Positions 49,760 to 60,282 of a stretch of DNA of 64,000 nt are shown piece by piece. The stretch is taken from NCBI GenBank assembly GCA_018873245.2, contig JAEMBT020000003.1, positions 10,943,843 through 11,007,842 on the forward strand, given 5' to 3'. Each line of letters begins with the position of its first letter. The stretch's first letter is position 1. The notes beneath the pieces were generated by a model that searched no databases, was not told the origin of the DNA, and saw only the letters and a list, made by a program, of their open reading frames with translations. Made by a program: the position numbers and the translations under genes. This stretch comes from Archegozetes longisetosus. Lineage: Eukaryota > Arthropoda > Arachnida > Sarcoptiformes > Trhypochthoniidae.

Positions 49760-51479
49760 GTCAAAATTTGGTAACCTTGATCTTTGTGAATTTGATACTG
49801 AAACTGGTCCTCTAAAAAACATTCTTTTGATTGTGACCATGAAACTAGCTTTTAGTTTCTCTTAGGCTACACAAAAGATGTGCCTAAATATAAAATTTTG
49901 GTCGGAGAAGGAACAGGTCCTATCAAAATAAGTCCTTGTAATGTGCTATTTAAGTAGTCAAATTTTTGGAACGTCTAAAATTAAATAGATATCAACCAAA
50001 AACTTGAAATCGAAAGTCCCTTATCATGAATCAAAACCATTAGTTTAGGCCTCTTATGTTTGGTTCCCCTCTTACGAGCTATTATTAAACAAATACGACT
50101 AATACTACTTTGACTTATCATCGCAGTCGAAAGCGAGTTTTTACTACTATTTTTCAAAAGTAGTTATGCCTTCAAATTTTCAATGTTACTACGCATAAAA
50201 ATATTACAAGAAAAAATTGGGTACATGCTCAAAGATATTTATTTAGTACACTTTCGTTATCTAAAGATTAATGAATTTTTTGCTAAACATTTGATGGAAA
50301 GACATTAATCTTAGAAATATGATCTCTCTTGAATTTTCGAAAAGTTTTTGGAACTTTTCCTCCAAATGTCAAAACAATAGGTTTGTAAGTAAAAGTGTTT
50401 TTTGACAAGTAATTCGGACAAACTAAACTTCTTATCAGTAAATTGGTCTATTTTTATAAATCTAATGAAGATTTTTTCTACTTATACAGGTTTAAGTTTC
50501 AAGGATTTTCTTTATTCCTTATCTGACTTTTGAATGCTTAGTATAAATTAATGTCACTTATCTTCCTTTGCGTAAAAACTCTCCTAATATGATAGTTCCC
50601 ACCCTTCAGATTGTAAAATCCGTTAAAATTTTATGACTAAAATGTTTAGTAATGATCAAGTTTTGAAAAAACCTTATAATTCTGCAATAATTGGCTTTGA
50701 GCTAAAGCACATCTTTTTCTAGCGAGTCCTTCACATAGAATTTGAAACAAATAAATGGAAAATCAACATTTTTGGCCATTTTTAGTATTAGTAAACAAGC
50801 TCTTTGATAAATTAATTTAGTCATTTTGGGGCTTATTTATAGAAAATGTCTGTATCCTTATGTTATTATAGTTAACTATGAAATTTCTGAACAACTTCAT
50901 TTCATTGATAATCGATTTTTCGCATTTAAAGGAGTTCTAGCGCTGCATTTAGTTGCTTCACTGTTTTAAATATTATTAGAATGAATCTTGGAAATAACTA
51001 GTGTGTTAGTTTCGAGATTTTTTGATAGATCAAAATTATGAATCAGTTGCATATAAAAATCTTTAAAATAATAGTTGGTTCGAAAAAGCAGCCAAATTCA
51101 GTGAAATAGTTAAACTCTTAAATTTGACATTTAAATCGTATAATTTTATTAAACTCAAAACATTTTTACATTGGTTTGCACAAAATGAATATTTAAATTA
51201 CCTTAATTGCTAACTTCGTTCAGAATTAGTACAAATATACATTGAAATAAATATATCTCACTAAAAGATGACTAATTATTTGACTGGACATTAATCCAAG
51301 CAAAATTGAAATATCAAATATATCTTCAGCTCACAAGTTATTCCAGTATAAACTTCTAACTTAGAACTAAAATTATGCAAGTCTTACGCATCGCTCCAGA
51401 TGCATAAAATATATACCGTTTTATAAACTCTTTACATCATTTTATCAAATCATTGACTAATTATCACTGATGAACATAA
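49760..51479. other. Intergenic
   Basis: AT-rich; nothing recognised. Confidence 0.5.
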
Positions 51480-52770
51480 ATGAACCTAGAGACTCTCGAG
51501 TCTGAATCCGAACCTGATGTTAAGGTTCTAAACTCTGAAAGAGGTTTAGATTCGAGGTTCTAGTCTTGAATCTCTATTCGCACTTATACAGAAAATAACC
51601 ACTTTTTAAAATTCAATTAACTGTTACTACATTGATTTGAGTCTTTTTAAATAAAAACAATAAAGCTACTGATTAATGAAATCCACCTCTGTTAGACATA
51701 AATGAACCTCAGAGGCTCTGGAGCCCAAACTCAAACCTGAACCTCAAGTTTAGACTATTAATTTATCAAAATTCGTTACAATTAGTGAAATACTTATGCC
51801 GTATGTAATAACTAGTGAACGGAAATTTGGAGTTTTTCTAATCGAAAAATAACAAAAATTCTATATATTTCGTAACAAATCCACCAATTTTTCCTTCTTT
51901 CGTTGAATGAATGAACAAACTAGAAACTTCAAATTGCCATTCACTAGTAATAACTAAATGACTCTCTGTTAATGCATTGTTCATTACAAGAAAAGTGTGC
52001 AATACTGTTATTTGAGTATATTACTTACAATTTTTAAAGTATACAAAATAGTTATATATTCAAAAGTTTAGAGATTCGATTAGTGTTTAGCAGGTCGAGG
52101 TCCTGGTGATCTTTCTGAAAGACCTGAACGTGGACCTGGACCTCCGTTTGAAGACCTAGACCTGGGTCTCTCATAGGACTTCTTTTAAAGACCTGAACCT
52201 CAACTGTATTTTGTTTATTTGAATAAAAAGTATCAAATTGTAGAATAGTTTCTATGAACTATTTCGCTAATACGATGTAATAAATGAAGTCATTATCTGT
52301 TGTGTTTATTGAATACAAATTCAATTTAATTCAGTTTTTAATTAAAATATTAATTAAAATGAGTTTGGATTTTATCACATTAGACTCAGATAAAAGTGAG
52401 AATGTTTCAAATGAAGTAGAGTGTTCGTTTTAAAAGATGAAAACATTTTTATGAAGATGTGAGAAGTAAAAAATTTGAGTGCAAGTATTGTAACGCTAAC
52501 ATTCATTTCAACTATTAATATTACTATTTATGAGATCTTCATTCAGAGATCTTTCCTAAAGACCCGAACCGGACCCGAGCCATTTTATTAAGACTCGAGC
52601 CTGGATCTTAACTAATATTAAGGATAGGACTCGGATCTGGTCCTCAAAAGAATTCAGGTCTTTTATGCTCAGCTCTAGATTCGATGTTTGTAGGTTCAGA
52701 ACTTTAAGATTCAGGTTCAGGTTCAGGTTTGAGGTTCGTCCACGAACTTCTGGGACCTGAACCTGCTCAG
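51480..52770. repeat. Islands of degenerate GAACCT/AGGTTC hexamers
   Basis: Four G+C-richer patches (about 51480-51580, 51700-51765, 52085-52205 and 52550-52770) are made of loosely repeated hexamers such as GACCTG, GAACCT, GGACCT and, on the other strand, AGGTTC. The clearest run is CAGGTTCAGGTTCAGGTTTG near 52710. Orientation flips within the region (GAACCT runs, then AGGTTC), so it could fold. There is no ORF. It differs sharply from the surrounding AT-rich DNA and may be an old expanded satellite-like tract. Confidence 0.6.
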
Positions 52771-52810
52771 TAGTACTAATTATATACCAATAGATAATCT
52801 AATAACTAAA

Positions 52811-53349
52811 TTGGCAGAATCTGTTCGTACTTCAATGAAAGTGATGAGTCGCTTTGGTTGGAAAGCAAACTATCCTAAAAATGAATCGATAACAATTAAA
52901 ACAAGATCAGTATCTCATATCTTTATACATCATAAGGGAAGGCTTCTTCTTCAACTTCGGACTACTCAAGAAGAATTTCCAGAAATAGTCAGAAACATCT
53001 AGAAGTTTCATCAATAAACCCGTGGTTGGGATTATGTTAGCTATAATTTTCTGTTAGGTGGAGAAGGTAATGTCTATGAAGGTCGCGGTTGAGACAAAGT
53101 CGGGGCTCATATAAGAGGAACAAATGATAAGTTGCTGTTACATTAGTTGGCAATCATAGCAATAGTGCTCCAACTTATAGTATACTTGGAATGACGCAAA
53201 AGATGATCGATCGGGGAAAATAAATTCAATTTGTTTCACATGAAGATCAGACTCAAGGCCATAGAGATCAAGACAATACTGATTGTCCTGGATATAGACT
53301 CTATGAAGTTGTCAAGCCGTGGAAAGATTTTGGTGGCTTTTTGTCTTGA
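52811..53349 (+). pseudogene. Peptidoglycan recognition protein (PGRP) pseudogene
   Basis: The region translates to a recognisable PGRP/amidase_2 domain: MSRFGWKANYPK, SHIFIHHKG, RGWDYVSYNFLLGGEGNVYEG, VGAHIRGTND, VAVTLVGNHSNS and QGHRDQDNTDCPGYRLYEVV. The four zinc-ligand positions of amidase-type PGRPs (His in IHH, Tyr in YNF, His in GHRD, Cys in DCPG) are all kept. It is broken by TAG at 53000, TAA at 53015, TGA at 53090, a frame change near 53130 and TAA at 53221. No introns are visible across the domain, so it may be a retrocopy. PGRPs bind bacterial cell wall and amidase forms degrade it; this copy cannot make the protein. Confidence 0.9.
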
Positions 53350-54113
53350 CACATATTGCTTTTTGATAAGTAATAATCATTAAGAAAAACTGAGGAAATT
53401 AAGTTAATTGGGTTGTACATCATTTTGATGATCATAACTATTGCTAGAGATGTAGCTTATTTTCCAAAATGTTTCATGTACGTCATAGTAATAGCTAATT
53501 TTCTCACTTTTTACTTTTTAAACAATAATAAATAGCGGAACCAACCATCGAATTATTTGTTTCGGCATACAATAAAATTAAAATCTTCATTTTACTGATT
53601 ATTATTTACATCCAAATTAACTGAGTCTTTCTTCAAATTCAATAAGTTTTATATCAATACGACGATAATTAGATTCCTGGTTCTGCTACAGTTTTAGATC
53701 TGCAAACACCTTTAATATAAGTTCTGATTTATTGGATTCACAACAGTATCTATTGTTACCTATTGCATAGATTCAAACAGTAATTTTCGTGTGAATCTAA
53801 ATGATTATGATAAATCTATGAAAAATGAAAATTGACTAAAATTCTATTTACACAAGATTTGAAAGTTTTATCCCAAACTCTAAACTGCTTTTGCTAACCT
53901 TTAGCTAAATTCGTCATTAAGAACATAATCAAAATAAGTTGACTAAATGCTTGGGCTATACAAAAAACCGCTTTAAACATTTGTCATTCAATATAGTCAC
54001 ATCGATTTAAATTTAATTATGAGCTTAACATCAAGAAGCATTCGATTTCATAATGAGAAAGTAGTCCAAAAATTCAGAAAATAGTTTTGCCATTAGAAAA
54101 TCAGAAGGAAATA
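53350..54113. other. Intergenic
   Basis: AT-rich; nothing recognised. Confidence 0.5.
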
Positions 54114-54471
54114 CAGTCTGATTCCAATTACGTCAACCTCAGTTTTAGCAAAACCCCGATTTTAGCTGTAGATTTTTAGTCAACCCTTATTTTATGAATA
54201 TCTCAATTTTGGCATTTATAGTTGAAACTGGCAATTTTCGGAAATCATTTATGAAAATCTAAACTTTTTATTATTTTTGCTCAAATTTCTATTGCTCTAA
54301 GATAAATTGTAGATAAAACTCATTTTTATAAGCTATATTATAGATAATTTGATACAAAAGATTTTCGTTAATTTGAGGTAAATTTTTTTTCGTACTCAGA
54401 TTATAACAAGCCTCGGTTATGGCAACTAGATTTTGATGCGCTGACGAGTCGCCATAATTGGGGTTAGACTG
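54114..54471. mobile_element. pogo/Tigger-like MITE
   Basis: Ends are CAGTCTGATTCCAATTACG (left) and CAGTCTAACCCCAATTATGG (right, reverse complement). The left flank is TA; the right is CA where TA would be expected. Inside the left end a motif recurs at about 30-bp steps (CCAATTACG, CCCGATTTTAGC, CCCTTATTTTATG, CTCAATTTTGG), as in pogo/Tigger ends with repeated transposase sites. It is 358 bp. A minus ORF at 54289-54474 falls inside it and is not a gene. Confidence 0.65.
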
Positions 54472-55908
54472 CATAAGCGAGTGATTCCCACGTAATGCTC
54501 AAACAATAAAGTATTAAGTAGTATCCCATTAAAAGATAAAATTTTATATTTACTGGTGATTTAAAAATAAAAAGTTTTTATTCGTAATTGTCACTGCAAC
54601 TTATATTTTCGAAGAATTTAATCGTTAATTCAATTATTGAAATACAGATTGATTTAGGCATTTTTAAAAGTCATATTAATTAACAGATAATTTATGAGTA
54701 GTGTTTTTCGTGTTTATCTCAAACTTAGGTACAAGCTCGTCATAAGTACGCTTCAAAATTTCGAAAGTATTCATTTATCGTGAATTTTCTTTTTACTCAT
54801 CAATCTTTTTACTTCTCGAACTTTTCTTAATAGCCAGCAGAGGAAAATTTTTAAAAAATAACTTATAAAATTACTCCTACTTAAGTATCTTGTGACTAAA
54901 AATAGAATTTCACTTATATTGAATTTAGCAAAATAAACATGGAATTTTACAATATTTGGTGCGCTCCAGCTTCAAAACCTGTACAATTGTATCTTTCACG
55001 TGTACTTCAGTTAAATAATAATTGAATTAAGCAATCGAGTCGATCTGAGCGAGCACTTTTAAGTCCAGCAGTTGTGTTCGCTCAAGAAAACTTACCCATA
55101 CATTTTGGTGAACTTTCAATCAAAGACAAAAAAAATTATTCTAAATTATAGATAGAAATTTAACATTGACTGCAGAGTTGATAAAGTCTTTTAAAAGTGT
55201 CTTATTCTTGTCAAAATGATTGTAGAATTCTTAACTCAAGGCTGGATTTCTCTAGACTCTATTTAAAAAATGTTCCAACTTCTAACTGACTCCTGGAATT
55301 GTATAGCAGCTATATTAAAGGTTTTGTTTATAATTAGGCTCATAGGGTTAGATAAAAATAAGGAAATTCCCTAGAATTTCATATGTAAATGATTAGTCAA
55401 TCCACTCGCTCAAAACGTGATTTTCCTTTGGCGAGACATGCTCTGATCATACTGTATATATATGATGGAGATCACACCACCGTCAATGCGGAGAAGTCAT
55501 GCCACAAGGAGATAATTATCTCTTTTGTTTGTTTCTAGTGTAGCTATCTAGTCTATATTGCATATAAAGCAGATGATTCATCGAGTTATTCATATACCTA
55601 AATAAGTGTAATGTTTCTAGCTTTAGTATAAATTTTACAATAGTTTTACAACTATTGTCACTGTCAGCTCGCTGTGCGCACTGTCAGATTTTAACGAAAA
55701 GGTTTCAATTTTTATTTTATGCCCTCTAAAAATAATTTTTGTCACAACAAAAGTTTTTCTAGTAGTTAAAACTTTTAATGGTATAAAACTTTGAAAGAAA
55801 ATTATTATCAATTGAATCTACAAAAGAGTCTTTATAAATCAAGACTAATTGTGAGGAAAAGTTTTTATTGAAGTAAAACATAATTTATAGCTCGTTAAGT
55901 TTTTAACT
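54472..55908. other. Intergenic with one possible gene fragment
   Basis: Apart from the short GST-like fragment at 54939-55025 nothing is recognised. Confidence 0.45.
54939..55025 (+). pseudogene. Possible glutathione S-transferase N-terminal fragment
   Basis: An ATG opens 28 codons reading MEFYNIWCAPASKPVQLYL, which resembles the first strand and helix of delta/epsilon-class GSTs (a short strand, a Ser/Pro-containing active-site loop, then a helix). It stops at TGA 55023-55025, and the rest of the family fold is not found downstream. The match is short, so this is tentative; a chance ORF is the alternative. Confidence 0.3.
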
Positions 55909-57211
55909 ATGAAGAAAGTGTTGCTGAGTCATAAAATGATTTCATCAACTTCTTTGAAAGTTTGTCCGAGAGTTAAATTATTGATTGTGGCCAATGCGAG
56001 ACATATCACAAATCAGGTTTGAACTTTTCATTTCTATGCATTTTAATTAACATTTTCAACAATATCTATCCTATGGCTGAAAGTGAAGTAATTCTCAAAG
56101 TTTTGAGAAGTGAAAAACTTGCCGAAAAACTTTTTTCTATTGCGTAAATAAATAGAAGTACTTTCAATTTAAAAGTTTTGTCGGAAAACAAATTACTCAA
56201 ACTACTTGATAGTCTTCATTTTGAAGAAATTTATATTTTTGTTATAACTAATAATTAAAGTTAACTATAATTGTACAACTATAATTATAGACACAATTCA
56301 CTTCAACTTATGCTAAGCCACAAACGATAAACAAACCAAATCTACCAAAAAACATGATTTTACGGTACTGTTCACCATCGGTATCACTAACAGATTCAAT
56401 GATACGATCGGTACCAATGATAACAACTCACCGGCCACTGACTGTAATACTCGCCTGGATGTTAGCTGAGGATAAACACCTCGAAAAATACCGACAACTA
56501 TGGTTCAAACGAGGTTTCGACGTGCTAACAGTCAGAACAACACCAATAGATCTATTACTGCCACCAATTGGTGGTCGAGTCGTTGCCTCAAATCTAGTCA
56601 AATTTCTGAACGAAATTAATCCACAGTACAATGAGATAGTTGTTCACGCATTCTCTGTTGGCGGCTATCAGTTAGAGAAACTCTATATAAAATAAGATCA
56701 AATGACGAATACAAAAAAATTCAAGATTCAATCAAAGGAATAGTTCTCGATTCAATGGTTTATACCGAAGATGCAGCTCCAGGACTGTCGAGAGCTATCA
56801 CTAAACATCCTATTCTTCAGCCAATTCTTGAGAACTCCATCTATGCTTTTTTGAAACTTTCCCATAACGTATCAGTTAAGAACTATTTGATCGCTTCCGA
56901 ACAATATTTTAATCCGTTTTACAAATGTCCAGGTATTTAAACATAGCTTTTATTTAAGTTTGTTGGACACCTAAAATAATTGAATACTTGTTTCAGGTCT
57001 TATACTTTATTCGGAAGACGATATAGTGAGTAGTGTTGAATGTAACAGAAGATTAGCTCAAACTTGGAAAGAGAGAGGCATTTCAGTGCAGACTAAATGT
57101 TGGCCAAAATCAACTCATGTTCTTCACTATAGAGACCATAAATCCGAATACGAAGAACAAATCGACTCTTTTCTCAAAAAGTTAAAACTTACTAATTATA
57201 ATGTTTATTAA
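55909..57211 (+). pseudogene. TMEM53: TMEM53-like (DUF829) gene, frameshifted copy
   Basis: Three exons, 55909-56016, 56291-56932 and 56997-57211, match the next gene in number, order, phase and the length of exons 1 and 3 (108 and 215 nt). Exon 2 reads RPLTVILAWMLAEDKHLEKY through HAFSVGGYQ, then loses frame near 56670. Compared with the paralogue it lacks one base in the TT run after TATCAG. The next frame then continues ETLYKIRSNDEYKKIQDSIK and on to the end with no other defect. DUF829 proteins have an alpha/beta-hydrolase fold; the Ser (AFSVGG), Asp (SEDDIV) and His (STHVLHY) positions are kept. With a single base missing, an assembly indel is as likely as inactivation. If intact it would have 321 residues. 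Confidence 0.85.
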
Positions 57212-59025
57212 TATAAATAATTTACCATATTTGAAAATAAGTGATAATATCTGTGTTAGCTATGTCATATTTAATCCTCTTGTCAATACGCTAAGTATTA
57301 ATTGATTGATTTATTTTGTTAATAGTTACATGCATTTTTCGATTTCATATTGAATCAGATTTGCTTTAGTTTTGTATTTTGCAAGGCCTTATTTTATGCA
57401 AATAACTTTTTAAATGGATGTTAGTTATAGATTTTCATATTTTTTACTAACTTCACTATTTAATCACCAAGTTATGGAAAAAGCTGTTTTGCACAGCTGC
57501 TAAGTTAATGCAAAAAATTAATTTTATAATTTTTAAGCGTACTAAAAAAATTCCTTAACTGACAAATTATTTCTGATGCGAGCTCTAAAAAGATGTTTTA
57601 TTCGCCAAACAGTTAGCATATATTTAAAAATATAACAATGATTTTAGTTTATCTAAAGTTCAAAAATAAGGTGTTTTAGGTTGATCATATACGAATTCTA
57701 GGTCAAAGAAAAACGTATTTCTTTTTCAGATTTGTTTGAGCCATTTAGTTTAGCTCACACTTTAAGCACAAAATCGAATTCAGTGTTGAGATATAAAAAT
57801 CAAAAGTGATCGACTATAAAAGTCGAGATAGCATACAAGTTTAAACTTTAAGTTAGTTCAACTCGTTTCGATGTATTGCGAGATCATTTTTTCTATGACG
57901 TCATTGATAAATAAAGTGAGCTCATTTTTATGCTCTTCATATTGTTTGGGTAGATTTTGTTATTGTCGCAACATATGTTTACGAGTGCGACAAATGTATT
58001 TAATCGCAAGTCGTTACATATGCTTTCATACTACAACTGTTTAGTAATGTTTAACATCTCTTCAGATCAATTATATTGACTTTGTAAATAAGCGAATACA
58101 ACAAAGATTATGAGAGTAACGACAACTTCTAGCGTCAAACTTATATAGTGCTAATCTTGTTCAGATAGAGCTTGAGTTCACACATCAATTGGGCAATCAT
58201 TTGTACGTAAAATATAAGAAACGTATTGATGGTCACTTACCTAAAAATAGCTTGTGTTTCAAACTCAAATAATTGCGCCAGACCATCTGTATAGCTAATG
58301 GAAGCTTGTCTTTACTGACCTCTTTTAGTGAGGCTAAGTTTAAACAAAGTTGCTATAACTACCATACACACTTTTGTATCTTTAGCTGACTAATAGTCAA
58401 GTTTAAGGTTTTTAGCCCAGGCCAAGCCTTCAAAACATAAAAGTCTTGCTACTTTTTTTTAATTTTCTAAGTATTTGTGTGTATCTTCAAATTAATTAAC
58501 TTTTATCGTTGATCAGGAAAATATTTGATTATTGAAGTTGTTCACTGTGTCTGATGAAGCCGTAAATACTTATACCTAAAATTGTGATTTTTTTTTTAGT
58601 TCCTATCCTAGATTCAATTGTGATGATGTGTTGGCCTGACCTGTCATCTCATATATGTTAACATTTTTACTTATGTCCTTATAATAAGTTTTTGATTGGT
58701 GTCTCTGTACAAAATAATTGGTAATTAAGTTGTATTCAGTTTTTAAATATATAATTTCAAATTTGAAAAGTTAGTCAAATTGATAAAATTGACAGTTCGG
58801 TACACAACAACTAATTATAATTTTTTAGCAAATAAATCTTAAATTATTAATTTAAACTTGTGTTAAATTGATTGAATGTATGTTATCAGAAAATAATATT
58901 AAATGAATGTTAGATTGGTTTGACTGACTGGCGACAATCGTAAGCTCTGCTTCATTAGACAAACTGCAAGCAAAAATTAATGTTTATTTAAAGTATTGTC
59001 AAATAATATTAAAACAAGTTCTAAA
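57212..59025. other. Intergenic between TMEM53 paralogues
   Basis: No gene recognised. A perfect TGACGTCA palindrome (CRE-like) occurs near 57896 but is far from either gene start. The rest is AT-rich. Confidence 0.5.
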
Positions 59026-60282
59026 ATGGATCAAATTTTATTAAGTCAATTTAAATTTTCAACAAATGTAATGAGATCATATGCAAAAATTGGGATACGG
59101 TTTGCTGCCAATGTTAGTAACATCACTAATAAGGTACGTGTAATCAAATTGTTTTCACAAAATGATCGCCAAAATTATATTTGCAAAAAATTCAATAAAT
59201 TAAAAGCTAAAACTTGTAACTAATCTCAGTAATAAACTTGTTAGACCCTTTTTCTACTTTTTGTCAAGTTGATAAGTATTTTGTTCATTGACTCAACTTT
59301 TCTGGAAAAAAACATCTTAAATTTGTTTTTACTTTAGCCTCAATTCACATCAGGTTATGGCAAACCTCAGGCAATGAGCAGCACAATATTGCCGAAGAAT
59401 ATGATTTTACGCCACTGTTCACCAATACCTTCGATAACATTCATGGACCCAACGATACAATCGGCGCCAATGACAACAGTTCGACGGCCACTGACTGTAA
59501 TCCTCGCCTGGATGTTGGCCAAGGATAAACACCTGGAAAAATACCGTCAACTATGGTTCAGACGAGGTTTCGATGTGCTAACAGTCAGAACAACACCAAT
59601 GGATCTACTACTACCGCCAATAGGTGGTCGAGTCGTGGCCTCAAATTTAGTTAAATATTTGACAGAAATCAATCCACATTATAATGAGATTGTTGTTCAC
59701 GCATTCTCTGTTGGCGGCTATCAGTTCTGCGAATTGTTAACAAAATTAAATTCAAGTTCCGAATATCAAAATATTTGCAATTCAATCAAAGGCGTTGTTC
59801 TGGATTCTTGTGTTTATGCCGAAGACGCGGCTCCCGGTCTGTCGAGAGCTATCACTAAGAATCCGATTCTTCAGCCATTACTTGAAGCTTCTCTTGTGGC
59901 GTTTCTGACACTGTCTCGTGGCATAACAGTGAAAAACTATACAAAAGCTGCTCAAGAGTTGTTTGACAATCATCTTCGATTTCCTGGTATTGTCTTAATT
60001 GAACTTTTTAATTTTGCGTTTTCTAACTTCTCTAACTCTGTCTCTAACTTTTGTGAAACTTTTTCAGGTCTTATACTTTATTCAAAGGACGATATCGTCA
60101 GTAGTGTTAAACATAATGAATTGTTGGTCGAAAAATGGGCTCAAATGGGAATTCTTGTTCAGTCAAAATGTTGGCAACAGTCAACTCATGTTCTCCATTA
60201 TCGCGACCATCAATACGAATATGAGGAACAGTTGGATTCGTTCATTAAAAAGTTAAAACTACTAAATGGCAATGTTGTTTAA
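59026..60282 (+). CDS. TMEM53: TMEM53-like (DUF829) protein
   Basis: Exons 59026-59133, 59338-59986 and 60068-60282 join to 323 residues. The N-terminus is basic and free of acidic residues for a stretch (MRSYAKIGIRFAANV), so mitochondrial targeting is possible. The core contains PLTVILAWMLAKDKHLEKY, the nucleophile elbow HAFSVGGY, GVVLDS, SKDDIVSS and STHVLHYRDH, the usual DUF829 order with a candidate Ser-Asp-His triad. Vertebrate TMEM53 is a nuclear-envelope protein affecting BMP-SMAD signalling; many invertebrate members are uncharacterised. The second intron (59987-60067, GT...CAG) is 81 nt and has no stop, so genomic translation reads through and adds 27 residues; the paralogue shows it is an intron. 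A poly(A) signal AATAAA lies near 60349. Confidence 0.9.

Noticed and set aside
52811..53349. Reassigned stop codons to explain the PGRP reading
   Set aside because: Other genes in the window use TAA, TAG and TGA as normal stops, and the region also has a frame change, so pseudogene decay is simpler.
54289..54474. Minus-strand 61-codon ORF
   Set aside because: It starts in the terminal inverted repeat of a 358-bp MITE and runs through its repeated internal motifs.
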